Source: Candidatus Acidulodesulfobacterium ferriphilum
GTDB taxonomy: Bacteria > SZUA-79 > Acidulodesulfobacterales > Acidulodesulfobacteraceae
DNA: 64,000 bases
NCBI GenBank assembly: GCA_004195035.1
Contig: SGBD01000002.1
Location: forward strand, 186,001 to 250,000
Direction: 5' to 3'
The notes beneath the pieces were generated by a model. The model was not told the origin of the DNA and searched no databases. It was given only the letters and a program-made list of their open reading frames with translations. Both the position numbers and the translations under genes were made by a program. Shown here one piece after another: positions 35,267 to 44,355 of this stretch. Position 1 is the stretch's first letter. Each line of letters begins with the position of its first letter.

Positions 35267-36478
35267 TTAACTTAATTCGGTTATTTTATCCAGCGCGGCA
35301 AAAGCCTGCGCCGTTTGTTTAACATCGTGAACCCTTACCATATCCACCTTTTTTAGGTTCATATAGGATGCAATGGCGATATTGCCGCTTAAAACATCAT
35401 TTTTATTCTTTCCTGTTACGGCATTAATGAACGATTTCCTTGAAACGCCGCACAAAAGCGGTAATCCTAAGGATTTAAACGATGTAATGCCCGATAAAAT
35501 ATTATAGTTGTCAACCATTGATTTTGCAAAACCAAAACCGGGATCGATAATTATATTGTCCCTGCTATAGCCCCTTTCTTCCAAATATTCTATTTTTTCA
35601 TTAAAATATGTTAAAATATCATAGAAAATATCGTCATAAGCTCTTAAATCTCTTTGCATGTCTTCAGGCAATTTTCCCCGAGAATGCATAAGAATATAAG
35701 GGGCGCCAGTTGCGGCTAAAACACCTGCCATACCCTCTTTATCATAACTGAGGCCGGACACATCGTTGATAATAGATGCGCCTGTTTTTAAAGCCTCCCC
35801 TGCAACACCGGGTTTTCTTGTGTCTATAGAAATCGGCAGATTAATGGTTTTTGACAATTTTTCTATAACGGGACATACCCTGTCTATTTCTACCTGTTCA
35901 CCGACATTAATCGCTCCCGGCCTTGTGGATTCTCCGCCTATGTCTATTATATCGGCGCCTTCCCGTTCCAAATCCAAACCCCTTTTAACTGCGGCATCTT
36001 TATTAAAATAGTCGCCTCCGTCGGAAAAGGAATCCGGTGTTACATTAAGTATCCCCATAATATATGTTTTTCCGTTAAAAATAATATCGCCTTTGCCTGT
36101 TTTTAAGATTTTAGCGTCTTTATTGTCTGCCGCGGCTAAAATATTTTCCAGATCTTTGGATAGCTCTTTTAACCCAAATTCCTGTGTCTTTATCTTCTTG
36201 ATAATGATTCTTAATTGGACAGGCGTCCCAAACAAAATACTGTCGGATTTATCAATTTTTCCTGTAATTACATCCTTATGATTGGCAAGCTCTGCACCTA
36301 TGCTTAACGCTTCTTGTTTAAGTATATTTAATGCAGTCGAATTTATATTTTTGAGTTTAATGACGATAAATTTGAGCTTATCCCCCATAATAATTCTGCC
36401 TGAATTGGACACGCCGATATTTATCAGCTCCTGCGCGGCGTTTGTGCTGTCAAAAATATCTATAAGATATGCTTGCAT
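35267..36478 (-). CDS. folP: Dihydropteroate synthase with N-terminal extension
   Basis: Of the 403 residues, about 140-400 form the TIM-barrel synthase, with GILNVTPDSFSDGG, DIIDIGGESTRPGA, IINDVSGL and IIDPGFGFAKS. The first 130 residues form an extra domain (LNILKQEALSIGAELANHKD) also known from other long bacterial and archaeal FolP proteins. It joins the pterin and p-aminobenzoate in folate synthesis. It lies 18 bp upstream of cdaA and 108 bp after ftsH. Confidence 0.92.
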   Translation of the reverse strand: MQAYLIDIFDSTNAAQELINIGVSNSGRIIMGDKLKFIVIKLKNINSTALNILKQEALSIGAELANHKDVITGKIDKSDSILFGTPVQLRIIIKKIKTQEFGLKELSKDLENILAAADNKDAKILKTGKGDIIFNGKTYIMGILNVTPDSFSDGGDYFNKDAAVKRGLDLEREGADIIDIGGESTRPGAINVGEQVEIDRVCPVIEKLSKTINLPISIDTRKPGVAGEALKTGASIINDVSGLSYDKEGMAGVLAATGAPYILMHSRGKLPEDMQRDLRAYDDIFYDILTYFNEKIEYLEERGYSRDNIIIDPGFGFAKSMVDNYNILSGITSFKSLGLPLLCGVSRKSFINAVTGKNKNDVLSGNIAIASYMNLKKVDMVRVHDVKQTAQAFAALDKITELS

Positions 36479-36586
36479 ATTATACTTATTCGGGGTCAGG
36501 CCTCAACATCCAAAATTTGTGTTATTTGCGGTTTGCAGGTAATGCGTGAGACTTAACCCCAGTCTCACGCATATTAAAAGCTAAAA

Positions 36587-38458
36587 TTAATCCTCTATAT
36601 CCAATCCCTCGCCGCCGCCCTCAATCGGGTCAACTTTGCTGCCGCTTTCATCGGGTTTATAATCGGGCTTATGGGTAGTAATAATCTCGTCTATTTCTTT
36701 GCCGTTTAAAGATTCTTTTTCGATAAGCTTGCCGGCAAGGTCGTTAAGTATATCGATATTTTGAGTAAGAATCTCCCTGGCCTTTTCATGATTTTTATAA
36801 ATAATATCCATAACTTCTTCGTCTATAGAGATAGCCGTGGATTCGGAGTAGTCTTTGTGCTGGGCAAATTCTCTGCCCAGAAATATCTGTTCCTCCTTTT
36901 TTCCAAAGGTGATGGGTCCCAGTTTTTCACTCATGCCCCACTCGCATATCATTTTTCTTGCAATATCCGTAGCCCTTTCAATATCGTTGGAAGCGCCGGT
37001 GGTCATCTGATTAAAAATAATTTCCTCCGCAGTTCTTCCGCCCAATAAAATTGCCACCTCATTTAGCAGATACTCCTTGTCGTAGTTATGTTTTTCGTCG
37101 ATAGGAAGCTGCTGGGTAAGCCCCATAGCCATACCTCTCGGAATTATAGTAACCTTATGAATAGGGTCGCTTCCGGGAAGCATTTTAGCAACAAGCGTGT
37201 GTCCCGCTTCATGATAAGCGGTTACCTTTTTTTCTTTTTCGCTTATAACCATGCTTCTTCTTTCCGTACCCATCATAACCTTATCTTTAGCCTCTTCCAG
37301 GTCGTTCATCGTAACGGCCGATTCATTTTTTCTTGCTGCAAGAAGGGCAGCTTCGTTCACCATATTGGCTAAATCGGCTCCGGAAAAACCCGGCGTGCCT
37401 CTGGCTATCACCTTCAAATCGGCATCTTTATCTAACGGGACATCCTTGACATGAACCTTTAATATCTCTTCTCTTCCCTTAATGTCAGGTTTTGGAACGA
37501 CTACCTGCCTGTCGAACCTCCCCGGCCTTAAAAGCGCGGGATCAAGAACATCAGGCCTGTTTGTTGCCGCAATTAAAATAACGCCCTCGTTAGGTTCAAA
37601 TCCGTCCATTTCTACAAGAAGCTGGTTTAAAGTCTGTTCCCGCTCGTCATGGCCGCCTCCGAGACCTGCGCCTCTGTGTCTTCCGACCGCATCGATTTCG
37701 TCGATAAATATTATACACGGCGCGTTTTTCTTTCCCTGAGCAAAAAGGTCTCTTACCCTCGAAGCGCCGACGCCGACAAACATCTCCACAAAATCGGAAC
37801 CGCTTATGCTAAAAAACGGAACACCCGCTTCACCCGCAATTGCTTTTGCAAGGAGCGTCTTACCTGTCCCTGGAGGACCCACAAGCAATACGCCGTGCGG
37901 TATCCTGCCTCCCAATTTAGTGTATTTTTTGGGATCTTTTAAGAAATCTACTATTTCCGAAAGCTCCTGTTTCGATTCTTCTATGCCAGCGACATCTTTA
38001 AAGGTTATTTTATTAGTGGTGTCGGTCATAAGCTTTGCCTTAGACCTTCCGAAAGACATAGCCTTTCCTGCTCCGCCCTGCATCTGCCTCCAGAAAAAAT
38101 ACCAGAAAGCAAAAAGAATAATTATCATCGGCAGCCAGTCTATTAAAAAGCTTAAATACCATGGAGAACCGGGTTTCGGTTTGGCGTCTATCGCTACATT
38201 ATGTTTTTCGAGAAGGCTTATAAGTCCGGGATAGCTTGGAGCATATGTCTCAAATTTCTTGCCGTCTTTATAGACTCCGATTATATTATGGGATTCTATG
38301 GTAACACTTTTAACCTTGTCTGATTTTATATCTTGCAATAAAGACGAGAATATAACTTTTTGGGTTTTCGGCGGATGATGATTTAACATCGTAAAGATAA
38401 AAATCATCAAAAAAATTATAAAAACCCACAATAAAAGGTTTTTTAGTCTTGAATTCAA
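36587..38458 (-). CDS. ftsH: ATP-dependent membrane protease FtsH
   Basis: The 623-residue protein has two N-terminal helices flanking a periplasmic domain (about 7-28 and 105-125). The AAA+ domain follows, with [19 protein letters not shown], the pore [11 protein letters not shown] and the second region of homology RPGRFDRQV. The zinc-protease motif HEAGH then appears. It starts at TTG 38458, behind AGGAGG, with no nearby ATG. It lies 158 bp downstream of tilS, as in many bacteria. The 36.5 kb gap holds no gene. Confidence 0.96.
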   Translation of the reverse strand: MNSRLKNLLLWVFIIFLMIFIFTMLNHHPPKTQKVIFSSLLQDIKSDKVKSVTIESHNIIGVYKDGKKFETYAPSYPGLISLLEKHNVAIDAKPKPGSPWYLSFLIDWLPMIIILFAFWYFFWRQMQGGAGKAMSFGRSKAKLMTDTTNKITFKDVAGIEESKQELSEIVDFLKDPKKYTKLGGRIPHGVLLVGPPGTGKTLLAKAIAGEAGVPFFSISGSDFVEMFVGVGASRVRDLFAQGKKNAPCIIFIDEIDAVGRHRGAGLGGGHDEREQTLNQLLVEMDGFEPNEGVILIAATNRPDVLDPALLRPGRFDRQVVVPKPDIKGREEILKVHVKDVPLDKDADLKVIARGTPGFSGADLANMVNEAALLAARKNESAVTMNDLEEAKDKVMMGTERRSMVISEKEKKVTAYHEAGHTLVAKMLPGSDPIHKVTIIPRGMAMGLTQQLPIDEKHNYDKEYLLNEVAILLGGRTAEEIIFNQMTTGASNDIERATDIARKMICEWGMSEKLGPITFGKKEEQIFLGREFAQHKDYSESTAISIDEEVMDIIYKNHEKAREILTQNIDILNDLAGKLIEKESLNGKEIDEIITTHKPDYKPDESGSKVDPIEGGGEGLDIED

Positions 38459-38536
38459 ATTGGTTTAACCTCCTTAAACTTTCTGCTATTATAACTATGG
38501 CATATTTATATAAATTTTTCAATAATTATTTGTGTC

Positions 38537-38553
38537 CTAAATCGGGATTTGGG
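38537..38553. repeat. Solo end of the palindromic element family
   Basis: CTAAATCGGGATTTGGG matches the right end of copies B, C and D but has no left partner nearby. It lies in the ftsH upstream region. Confidence 0.6.
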
Positions 38554-38616
38554 TGTATCCTGCGCAATTGAATTTTAAAGCAGGAATCCGTTTTTCGGAT
38601 AAATTTAAATGAGCGC

Positions 38617-40179
38617 TTACTTAATAAACATAATGCCCGCATATTTGGTAGATTCGGTTATTTTTATAGTTTCGCTGATCGAATTAAAACTAACCCATGC
38701 TATTTCATCTTTAAACAGGATAATCGGGAGAGTTTTCCTCACTTTCATAGGAACTTTTTTATCGATAAAATAACTTTTTACCTTTTTATGCCCGCCGGCG
38801 CCCAAAGGTACAAAACTGTCCCCTTCCTTAAATGCCCTTATCGTTACGGGAAATTTAAGCTTTTCAAAATCGAAATAGGCGACATTGGGGGGGACAGAAG
38901 TATTTTTTTTAAATTTTAAAATGCCGGCTTTTATTCTGTAAGTTTCCTTCTCTTTTAACTTTTTTATAAAAAAAGACCTGCCTAATTCTTTTATTTCTAT
39001 ATCGGAAACATCCTTATATTTCGTTTTATCTAATTCGTTTAATATGCATTTATATTTAATTTCTTTTCCATTCGTCCCCGTAAAATTAAAATTAAACGAC
39101 TTAAATGTCAGTTTATTATTTAATAAAATATGTTCGATAAAAATATTATCATATTCTCTTCTAACGGATATTAAGTGTTTTATATTAAAATATGCGTTCG
39201 GTTTTTTACTTTTAACTAATTCAACGAATGCTTCAAAATTTGAATAGGAAACTATCGGTTTTTTTGAGAAAATATTTTTATCTACAATGTCTTGAGGCTG
39301 CCATAAGGACAAAATAGAAATTTTTAGCAATCTGTACAATAAAGCGCGATGACTGCCTATTAAATCCTTGCGGTTAAAAACAATTTGCGATAATAAAAGC
39401 CTGTTGCCCTCCGTTTTAGAGAAAAATAATTTTGAGATATTATCGAATAAATCTTTTGCGGCGGCATTTATAAACTCGTCGTCGCTCCTTAAAACCCCGG
39501 ATGTATTATAAACCGTTTTTAAAAAAGATTTATTATGTTTTTTAAGCTGCGGAATTATATTTAATCTTACGAAATTTCTAAAAATTTTTTTGTCATAATT
39601 CGTATAATCCTCTCTAAACCTAATCGAATTGTCTCCCGCGAAATTTATAATTTCCTGCTTAGTATGCCTTATAAGCGGCCTTATTATAATATTATTTTTT
39701 ACGGGAATTCCCGCTATGGCGCTACCTCCGCCGCCGACAGTCAGCCTCATGATAAAATTTTCGGCAAAATCGTCCAGATGATGAGCGGCGGCCATTTTTT
39801 GGGCGCCGAAATCGATGGCCGATTCCATTAAAAAGTTATATCTTAAAATTCTTGCGGACTCTTCAAGATTTAATTTTAATCTTTTTGCATAATCTTTAGC
39901 ATCGGCCTGCCCCGTATAAAAAGGAAGAGAAAATTTTTTGCATAAGCCGCCCACAAATAAAATATCCTCATGGGACGACGGTCTTATCTTGTGGTCAAAA
40001 GAAGCGCATGCCAGAGTTATTCCAAAATAATGCCTTAACTCATATAAGGAATAAAGCAGGACGGTAGAGTCAACGCCGCCGCTGACGGCAACAAGCACCC
40101 TGTCCCCCCATGCCAAAAGGCCTGAATCTTTTACCGTTTTAATTAACTTGCTTAAAAAAAAGGAACTGAATTTATCCAC
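38617..40179 (-). CDS. tilS: tRNA(Ile)-lysidine synthase
   Basis: The 520-residue protein has the PP-loop ATPase signature LVAVSGGVDSTVLLYSL near residue 28, SFDHKIRPSSHEDI and AHHLDDFAENFIMRL. It has TilS-type substrate and C-terminal domains (about 215-520). It modifies the wobble C of tRNA-Ile to lysidine so that AUA is read. It starts at GTG 40179 with a weak ribosome site. It is somewhat longer than the E. coli enzyme (432). Confidence 0.92.
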   Translation of the reverse strand: MDKFSSFFLSKLIKTVKDSGLLAWGDRVLVAVSGGVDSTVLLYSLYELRHYFGITLACASFDHKIRPSSHEDILFVGGLCKKFSLPFYTGQADAKDYAKRLKLNLEESARILRYNFLMESAIDFGAQKMAAAHHLDDFAENFIMRLTVGGGGSAIAGIPVKNNIIIRPLIRHTKQEIINFAGDNSIRFREDYTNYDKKIFRNFVRLNIIPQLKKHNKSFLKTVYNTSGVLRSDDEFINAAAKDLFDNISKLFFSKTEGNRLLLSQIVFNRKDLIGSHRALLYRLLKISILSLWQPQDIVDKNIFSKKPIVSYSNFEAFVELVKSKKPNAYFNIKHLISVRREYDNIFIEHILLNNKLTFKSFNFNFTGTNGKEIKYKCILNELDKTKYKDVSDIEIKELGRSFFIKKLKEKETYRIKAGILKFKKNTSVPPNVAYFDFEKLKFPVTIRAFKEGDSFVPLGAGGHKKVKSYFIDKKVPMKVRKTLPIILFKDEIAWVSFNSISETIKITESTKYAGIMFIK

Positions 40180-40219
40180 TAAAGATATTATACCCCATAC
40201 CGCCCTAAAAAAATATTCC

Positions 40220-40840
40220 TTAATCCCCTTTTCTAGAAACTAAAGTAAAGGATGCAGAATATAGCGGAAGTGATTTGATATCCTTAAAATTAGCTTTTTT
40301 AAGTATGTCAACCGCCTCTTCGGTGGAAACTCTTTCCCCCGCTGGAGGCCCCATAACCGGGTTTAAATCCTCTTTTTTCCAATCTACGAGGAAGAAAGTC
40401 CCTTCATTCTTTAAAACCCTTTTTATCTCTTGAAGATAATTAGATTTGTCTTCTATTTCATGAAAAACATTTGCCAGCAAAAGAATATTTACAGAATTGT
40501 CGGCAAGGGGCAGAAAAGACTCCTCGCACTTAAAAGATTTGACCTTGGAAAAATTTTTCCCGCCGACTTCGTTCCTGAGATTATTATTAAATATGCCGAG
40601 CATTTCATCGCTCACATCCAAAGCAAACAGAAGGATGTTTTTATCCTGAAATCTTTTCATTATAGATAATGAAAAAAAGCCGCTTCCGCAGCCGACATCC
40701 GCAATAGTCACAGCCTCGCCGCTTTTTAGATTTGCCTCTGCCGTCTTTTCTATTTCATCTATCAGTAGTTCCGGCGGCATTATCCTGTACCGCTCTTCCG
40801 AATTTAATCTTTTATGATTTGCCGGATCAAATTTATGCAT
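40220..40840 (-). CDS. Class I SAM-dependent methyltransferase
   Basis: The 206-residue protein has motif I VTIADVGCGSGFFSLSIMKR, an acidic LFALDVSDEMLGI and NVFHEIEDKSNYLQEIKRVL, which are standard class I methyltransferase features. The substrate is unknown. It sits between an OsmC-like gene and tilS, 40 bp from tilS. Confidence 0.88.
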   Translation of the reverse strand: MHKFDPANHKRLNSEERYRIMPPELLIDEIEKTAEANLKSGEAVTIADVGCGSGFFSLSIMKRFQDKNILLFALDVSDEMLGIFNNNLRNEVGGKNFSKVKSFKCEESFLPLADNSVNILLLANVFHEIEDKSNYLQEIKRVLKNEGTFFLVDWKKEDLNPVMGPPAGERVSTEEAVDILKKANFKDIKSLPLYSASFTLVSRKGD

Positions 40841-40865
40841 TCTATTCCTCTATTAAGTTATTTAT

Positions 40866-40883
40866 CCCAAATCGGGATTTGGG
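40866..40883. repeat. Fused solo ends of the palindromic element
   Basis: CCCAAATCGGGATTTGGG is a near-palindrome made of the outer bases of the element family, as if the interior had been deleted. It sits in the short gap between the OsmC-like and methyltransferase genes. Confidence 0.6.
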
Positions 40884-40891
40884 TTTATATT

Positions 40892-41359
40892 TTATGATTT
40901 GGCGTTAAGACTGTGGTCGAATGAAACCTCGAAATAGGACCGCTTTTCAATCATATTGTGAACGGGACACCTTTTTGAAACCCTTCGCAGTTCTTCGAGC
41001 TGGTCATCATCGAGATTGCCTATGAATTTTATATTTTTTTCTATCTTATGAACATAACCTCTTTCGTTATCAATTTCTATGCCTGCTTCTTTAAGCTCTT
41101 CCACCCTGACTCTTTTGTGAATTAAATTTATTTCGACATTCCTTAAGTCGTATTTCATTCTTTTTGCAAACATCATTAAAACGGAGATTGTACATGCGCC
41201 CTCTGCGCCTAATAAAAGCTCCACCGGATTGGCGGCCAATTCATCTCCGCCGGATTCTTCGGGTTCATCGGTTATAACGGTATGATTTTTGGTTATAATC
41301 TGATTTTGCAAATTACCAAGGTGTTTTACCTTTACTACTATGGTTTCAGCTTCGGACAA
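40892..41359 (-). CDS. OsmC/Ohr-family protein
   Basis: The 155-residue protein has the OsmC fold pattern: LLLGAEGACTISVLMMFAKR with a first cysteine near 56, and KRCPVHNMIEK with a second cysteine near 131, matching the paired redox cysteines of the family. Members reduce organic hydroperoxides or persulfides and use dihydrolipoyl partners in Ohr systems, which fits this lipoate-rich neighbourhood, though that link is inference. It starts at TTG 41359, seven bases after GGAGG. Confidence 0.85.
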   Translation of the reverse strand: MSEAETIVVKVKHLGNLQNQIITKNHTVITDEPEESGGDELAANPVELLLGAEGACTISVLMMFAKRMKYDLRNVEINLIHKRVRVEELKEAGIEIDNERGYVHKIEKNIKFIGNLDDDQLEELRRVSKRCPVHNMIEKRSYFEVSFDHSLNAKS

Positions 41360-41414
41360 TATATATCCTCCTTAATATATCCACACCCGCATCCGCGGTA
41401 ATCAAGTTTTTCCG

Positions 41415-42524
41415 TTAATCGTATTCCAAAAGTTCTCTTCTCACCCTTGCCGCATCAAGAGCATTTAATTCGAAGGGAAAACTCCTGATATTTCTTGGCG
41501 AGGAATCGCCAAACGGACGATTGCAGGACGATATTTCGGTTTTCCCCGGACAACCCGTGGTTTGAAAAGCAGTTCCTCCCTCGATTATTTCAGCCACATT
41601 TTTAAAAGGAATGCCAAAATCCACAACCTTGCCGCCTTCTTTAAATGTCATTTCTTCCGCTCTTCCCATATCGTAGTCTATTATATGCCTTGCAACCTGA
41701 ACGCGCCTGAATTGACCCGCGGGGCATTGGGGATGATTTTCTAATTTTGAACCCTTTTCCTGATAAAAAGAAAAAAGGTGGGATCTTCCGCCCCTATCGC
41801 GAACGGATTGAATTCTGTATATCATTTCTTTTTCGGTTTCGCCCAATCCGACAACCAAATGGCATCCCACGCGATTCTTGCCAAAAACGGAAACCGAATA
41901 ATCTAAAATATCATTATACTTTTCCCACCTGTGAGGACCGCCTACGCCTCTTCCCCTGTACTCGTCAAAAAGTTCCGGCGTTGCGGCATCTAAGGCAACG
42001 GTTAACATGTCCGCCCCATATTCTTTAAACTTATCGATATCGTCATGCTTTAATATCGTCGGGGTCATTAATATCGAAACCGGACAGTGAAGCCCGCCCG
42101 AAAATCTCTTTAATATGTTAAAAGTATCCACTTTCGCCCTCTCGTGGGTTATCATCGATATGCAAATCCTATGTATTATCTCTTTTTTCTTAAGGGTAAA
42201 ATCGATAATATCGTCCGTCTTAAAAACCGGCCAATCCACCCTGATAAAACTCTTCTCGTTATATTCGCCTTCCCTCGACTTTTGAAGTCCGCAATATGCG
42301 CAATTTGCTCTGCATCCGTCATCATAAGTAAGAAGCACATTTACGCAATGAAGACAGGCATTGCGATAAAACATTCCTGGAACAAAACCAAGGGTCATTG
42401 CAGCCGCAAGGCTAACTTTTAAATAATCGGGGGAATTTTCACAAGAAGCCGGAGTCCTGCCCTCACCCCTGTCCGCGTAATCAACCGTATCCGCCGCTAA
42501 AGGATTTTTGTTCATAAGACCCAT
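41415..42524 (-). CDS. lipS2: Radical SAM enzyme, LipS2-like (lipoyl sulfur insertion)
   Basis: The 369-residue protein has CRANCAYCGL (CX3CX2C), the SAM-radical [4Fe-4S] site, near residue 76. It has SPASM-like extra cysteines near the end (FQTTGCPGKTEISSCNRPFG) that could hold an auxiliary cluster. Radical SAM proteins named LipS1 and LipS2 act with the sHdr-linked lipoate ligase to insert sulfur into octanoyl groups, replacing LipA. The assignment rests on the neighbours (ligase, lipoate-binding proteins). The numbering S1 versus S2 is uncertain; a biotin-synthase-like enzyme is the alternative. AGGAGG lies 10 bp upstream. Confidence 0.7.
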   Translation of the reverse strand: MGLMNKNPLAADTVDYADRGEGRTPASCENSPDYLKVSLAAAMTLGFVPGMFYRNACLHCVNVLLTYDDGCRANCAYCGLQKSREGEYNEKSFIRVDWPVFKTDDIIDFTLKKKEIIHRICISMITHERAKVDTFNILKRFSGGLHCPVSILMTPTILKHDDIDKFKEYGADMLTVALDAATPELFDEYRGRGVGGPHRWEKYNDILDYSVSVFGKNRVGCHLVVGLGETEKEMIYRIQSVRDRGGRSHLFSFYQEKGSKLENHPQCPAGQFRRVQVARHIIDYDMGRAEEMTFKEGGKVVDFGIPFKNVAEIIEGGTAFQTTGCPGKTEISSCNRPFGDSSPRNIRSFPFELNALDAARVRRELLEYD

Positions 42525-42587
42525 AAAACATTGTCCTCCTTTAAATTTGTGATGGAAAACATTTTTTCCATATTATTTATATTTCTT

Positions 42588-42748
42588 TAACCCACCGTTA
42601 GAAATTTATTTTCTGGATTCCCGCTTTCGCGGGAATGACTTTGAGAGGATTTATTGTTACACCCATTGAATGTCATTCCTGCGAAAGCAGGAATCCAGTA
42701 TTTATAACTTGTTGAATCATTTTTATAGTTTCTAACGGTGAGTTTAAG
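42588..42748. repeat. Palindromic element copy E, end type CACCGTTAGAAA
   Basis: The ends CCACCGTTAGAAA and TTTCTAACGGTGAG are inverted, and the interior (TTTATTTTCTGGATTCCCGC and the facing CATTCCTGCGAAAGCAGGAA) matches copies A, C and D. The terminal sequence differs from the other copies while staying palindromic. It separates lplA from lipS2. Confidence 0.85.
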
Positions 42749-42753
42749 GTATT

Positions 42754-44292
42754 TTATTTATATATTTTTAAACTTTCCAGAATATTAACGCCGAGTTTAG
42801 TTTCTTCTTGAAAGATTCCGTTATATGCGTCATCTTCCTTGTTATAATGATAACATAACGGCGAAGATATGTCTATTAACAATGCCTTTATCCCGCTTTC
42901 AATAAAGGCTTTATTTCTTTTTATATAAAACTCTTTGCAGCAAAAACCGATATATGATTCGACATTCTTATCTTTAAGCTCGTTTAGTGTTTCGACCAAA
43001 TTTTCATAATTTATTATTGTCTTTGGATTGATATTGTATTTTTTGGCAAATTTATAGGCTATGCCCGTTTCGCATTCGCCGCAGGAAGCGCAATTATCCA
43101 CATTTCTATAAACGCAGCCGGCTTTCTTTGCGCAATAAGGCAAAAGAATAAATTTAGCGCCCTTTATATCTTCGGGCTTCATTCCGTTTATAAAAATACA
43201 TCTCGACAGTTCCGCTTCGTTAATACCCGCATTTTTCGAGAAATTAACCTTGTTTATTATTTGAGCCGCAATATTAAAAAAATCCTCTTTTTTAATATTT
43301 TGAAATTCGGGTTTAAATTTTTCGAGGTAATCGTCTATTTTAAATATAATTTCATCAAACGGCGTATCCTTTAAACAGCCTTCCAAATCGGATATTGCCC
43401 TTGCCGGAGAAACAAAATAATCGCCGGTAAAATAAATATATTTTAATAAGCTCCTTTTTTGGTCAATCTTGGCATATGTTTTAAAAATTCCGCCTTTACA
43501 CTTATAAATCTCGGAAACCATTTTCGTTTCCACAGGGTCAAACTCATTTAAATATACCCAGTCTCTCGAGGCATAATATGCGCGGTTTTCTTCCAAAAAC
43601 TTATGTTCTTCTTCGGATATGCCGCTTCCGTAAAAATCTATATTTAAACTTTCCTCAAACCCTGAAATAATGGCGGATTTAATTGAGTCTAACTCTGGTA
43701 TATAACCCAGCAGACTTTTAACGGAGGTTACCCTTGAAAGTATAGAATCGAAATTTTTTGAGGTCAGCTTCTCGAGTGGAATTTTTAAAGATTTAACCAT
43801 ATTTTCGGGATTAAAATCCAGAAGCAGCGTTCCCTGAAAAAAATAAACTGATGACTCATAAGTTCCGCCTGTTCCCGAAATCTTCCTGCCATCCACCTCT
43901 ATATCGTTTCTCGGCCTGAATTTTGCATTTATGCCGAGTCTGTTAATTCCTTTAGTAAAAGCATTGCAAATGGTTTCGGTCAGTTTTTCGAGGTTATTTA
44001 TCTTTATGCTTTTTGAAGAAAAAACAAGTTCCCAGCCAAGCTGCGTTTCGTCAAAGTATATAGCCCCCCCGCCGGTAATTCGCCTGCCGATTGCAATGCC
44101 GTTATCTTTGCAGTAATCATCCCTTATCTCGCTGAACACAGATTGATGATATCCTACAAGAGCGCAGGGCTTAAAACTCAAAAAACGAAAAGTGTCCGGA
44201 ATCAGCCCTTTTTTCCTTAATTCCACAAGGGCTTTATCCATACATATATTAAACGAAAAATCGTTTACACCAGTATCTATTACCCTGAACAT
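42754..44292 (-). CDS. lplA: Lipoate-protein ligase fused to a DUF116 domain
   Basis: The product is 512 residues from the ATG at 44290-44292 (FRVIDTG start). A TTG six codons earlier is possible. Residues about 1-240 are a ligase domain with RRITGGGAIYFDETQLGWEL and EVDGRKISGTGGTYESSVYF, whose Lys is the activating residue. Residues 240-330 look like the LplB accessory domain (YKCKGGIFKTYAKID). From about 370, LPYCAKKAGCVYR and CASCGECETGIAYKFAKK, with FCCKEFY and SPLCYHY, form a cysteine-rich DUF116 domain. The ligase should load octanoate or lipoate on LbpA, and DUF116 may add an Fe-S or sulfur function. Confidence 0.85.
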   Translation of the reverse strand: MFRVIDTGVNDFSFNICMDKALVELRKKGLIPDTFRFLSFKPCALVGYHQSVFSEIRDDYCKDNGIAIGRRITGGGAIYFDETQLGWELVFSSKSIKINNLEKLTETICNAFTKGINRLGINAKFRPRNDIEVDGRKISGTGGTYESSVYFFQGTLLLDFNPENMVKSLKIPLEKLTSKNFDSILSRVTSVKSLLGYIPELDSIKSAIISGFEESLNIDFYGSGISEEEHKFLEENRAYYASRDWVYLNEFDPVETKMVSEIYKCKGGIFKTYAKIDQKRSLLKYIYFTGDYFVSPARAISDLEGCLKDTPFDEIIFKIDDYLEKFKPEFQNIKKEDFFNIAAQIINKVNFSKNAGINEAELSRCIFINGMKPEDIKGAKFILLPYCAKKAGCVYRNVDNCASCGECETGIAYKFAKKYNINPKTIINYENLVETLNELKDKNVESYIGFCCKEFYIKRNKAFIESGIKALLIDISSPLCYHYNKEDDAYNGIFQEETKLGVNILESLKIYK

Positions 44293-44355
44293 TTTAATTA
44301 TTCGTCCCAACCCGCTACGGCAGAAATCTAATCTTTTTAAGATTATATTTATAGA

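Noticed and set aside
38310-38522. 70-residue minus-strand ORF overlapping the ftsH start
   Set aside because: It is out of frame with ftsH, has no family signature, and ftsH has a clear AGGAGG and TTG start there.
9133-42748. CRISPR array from regularly repeated GGATTCCCGC palindromes
   Set aside because: Copies are isolated and kilobases apart, with no spacers and no cas genes.
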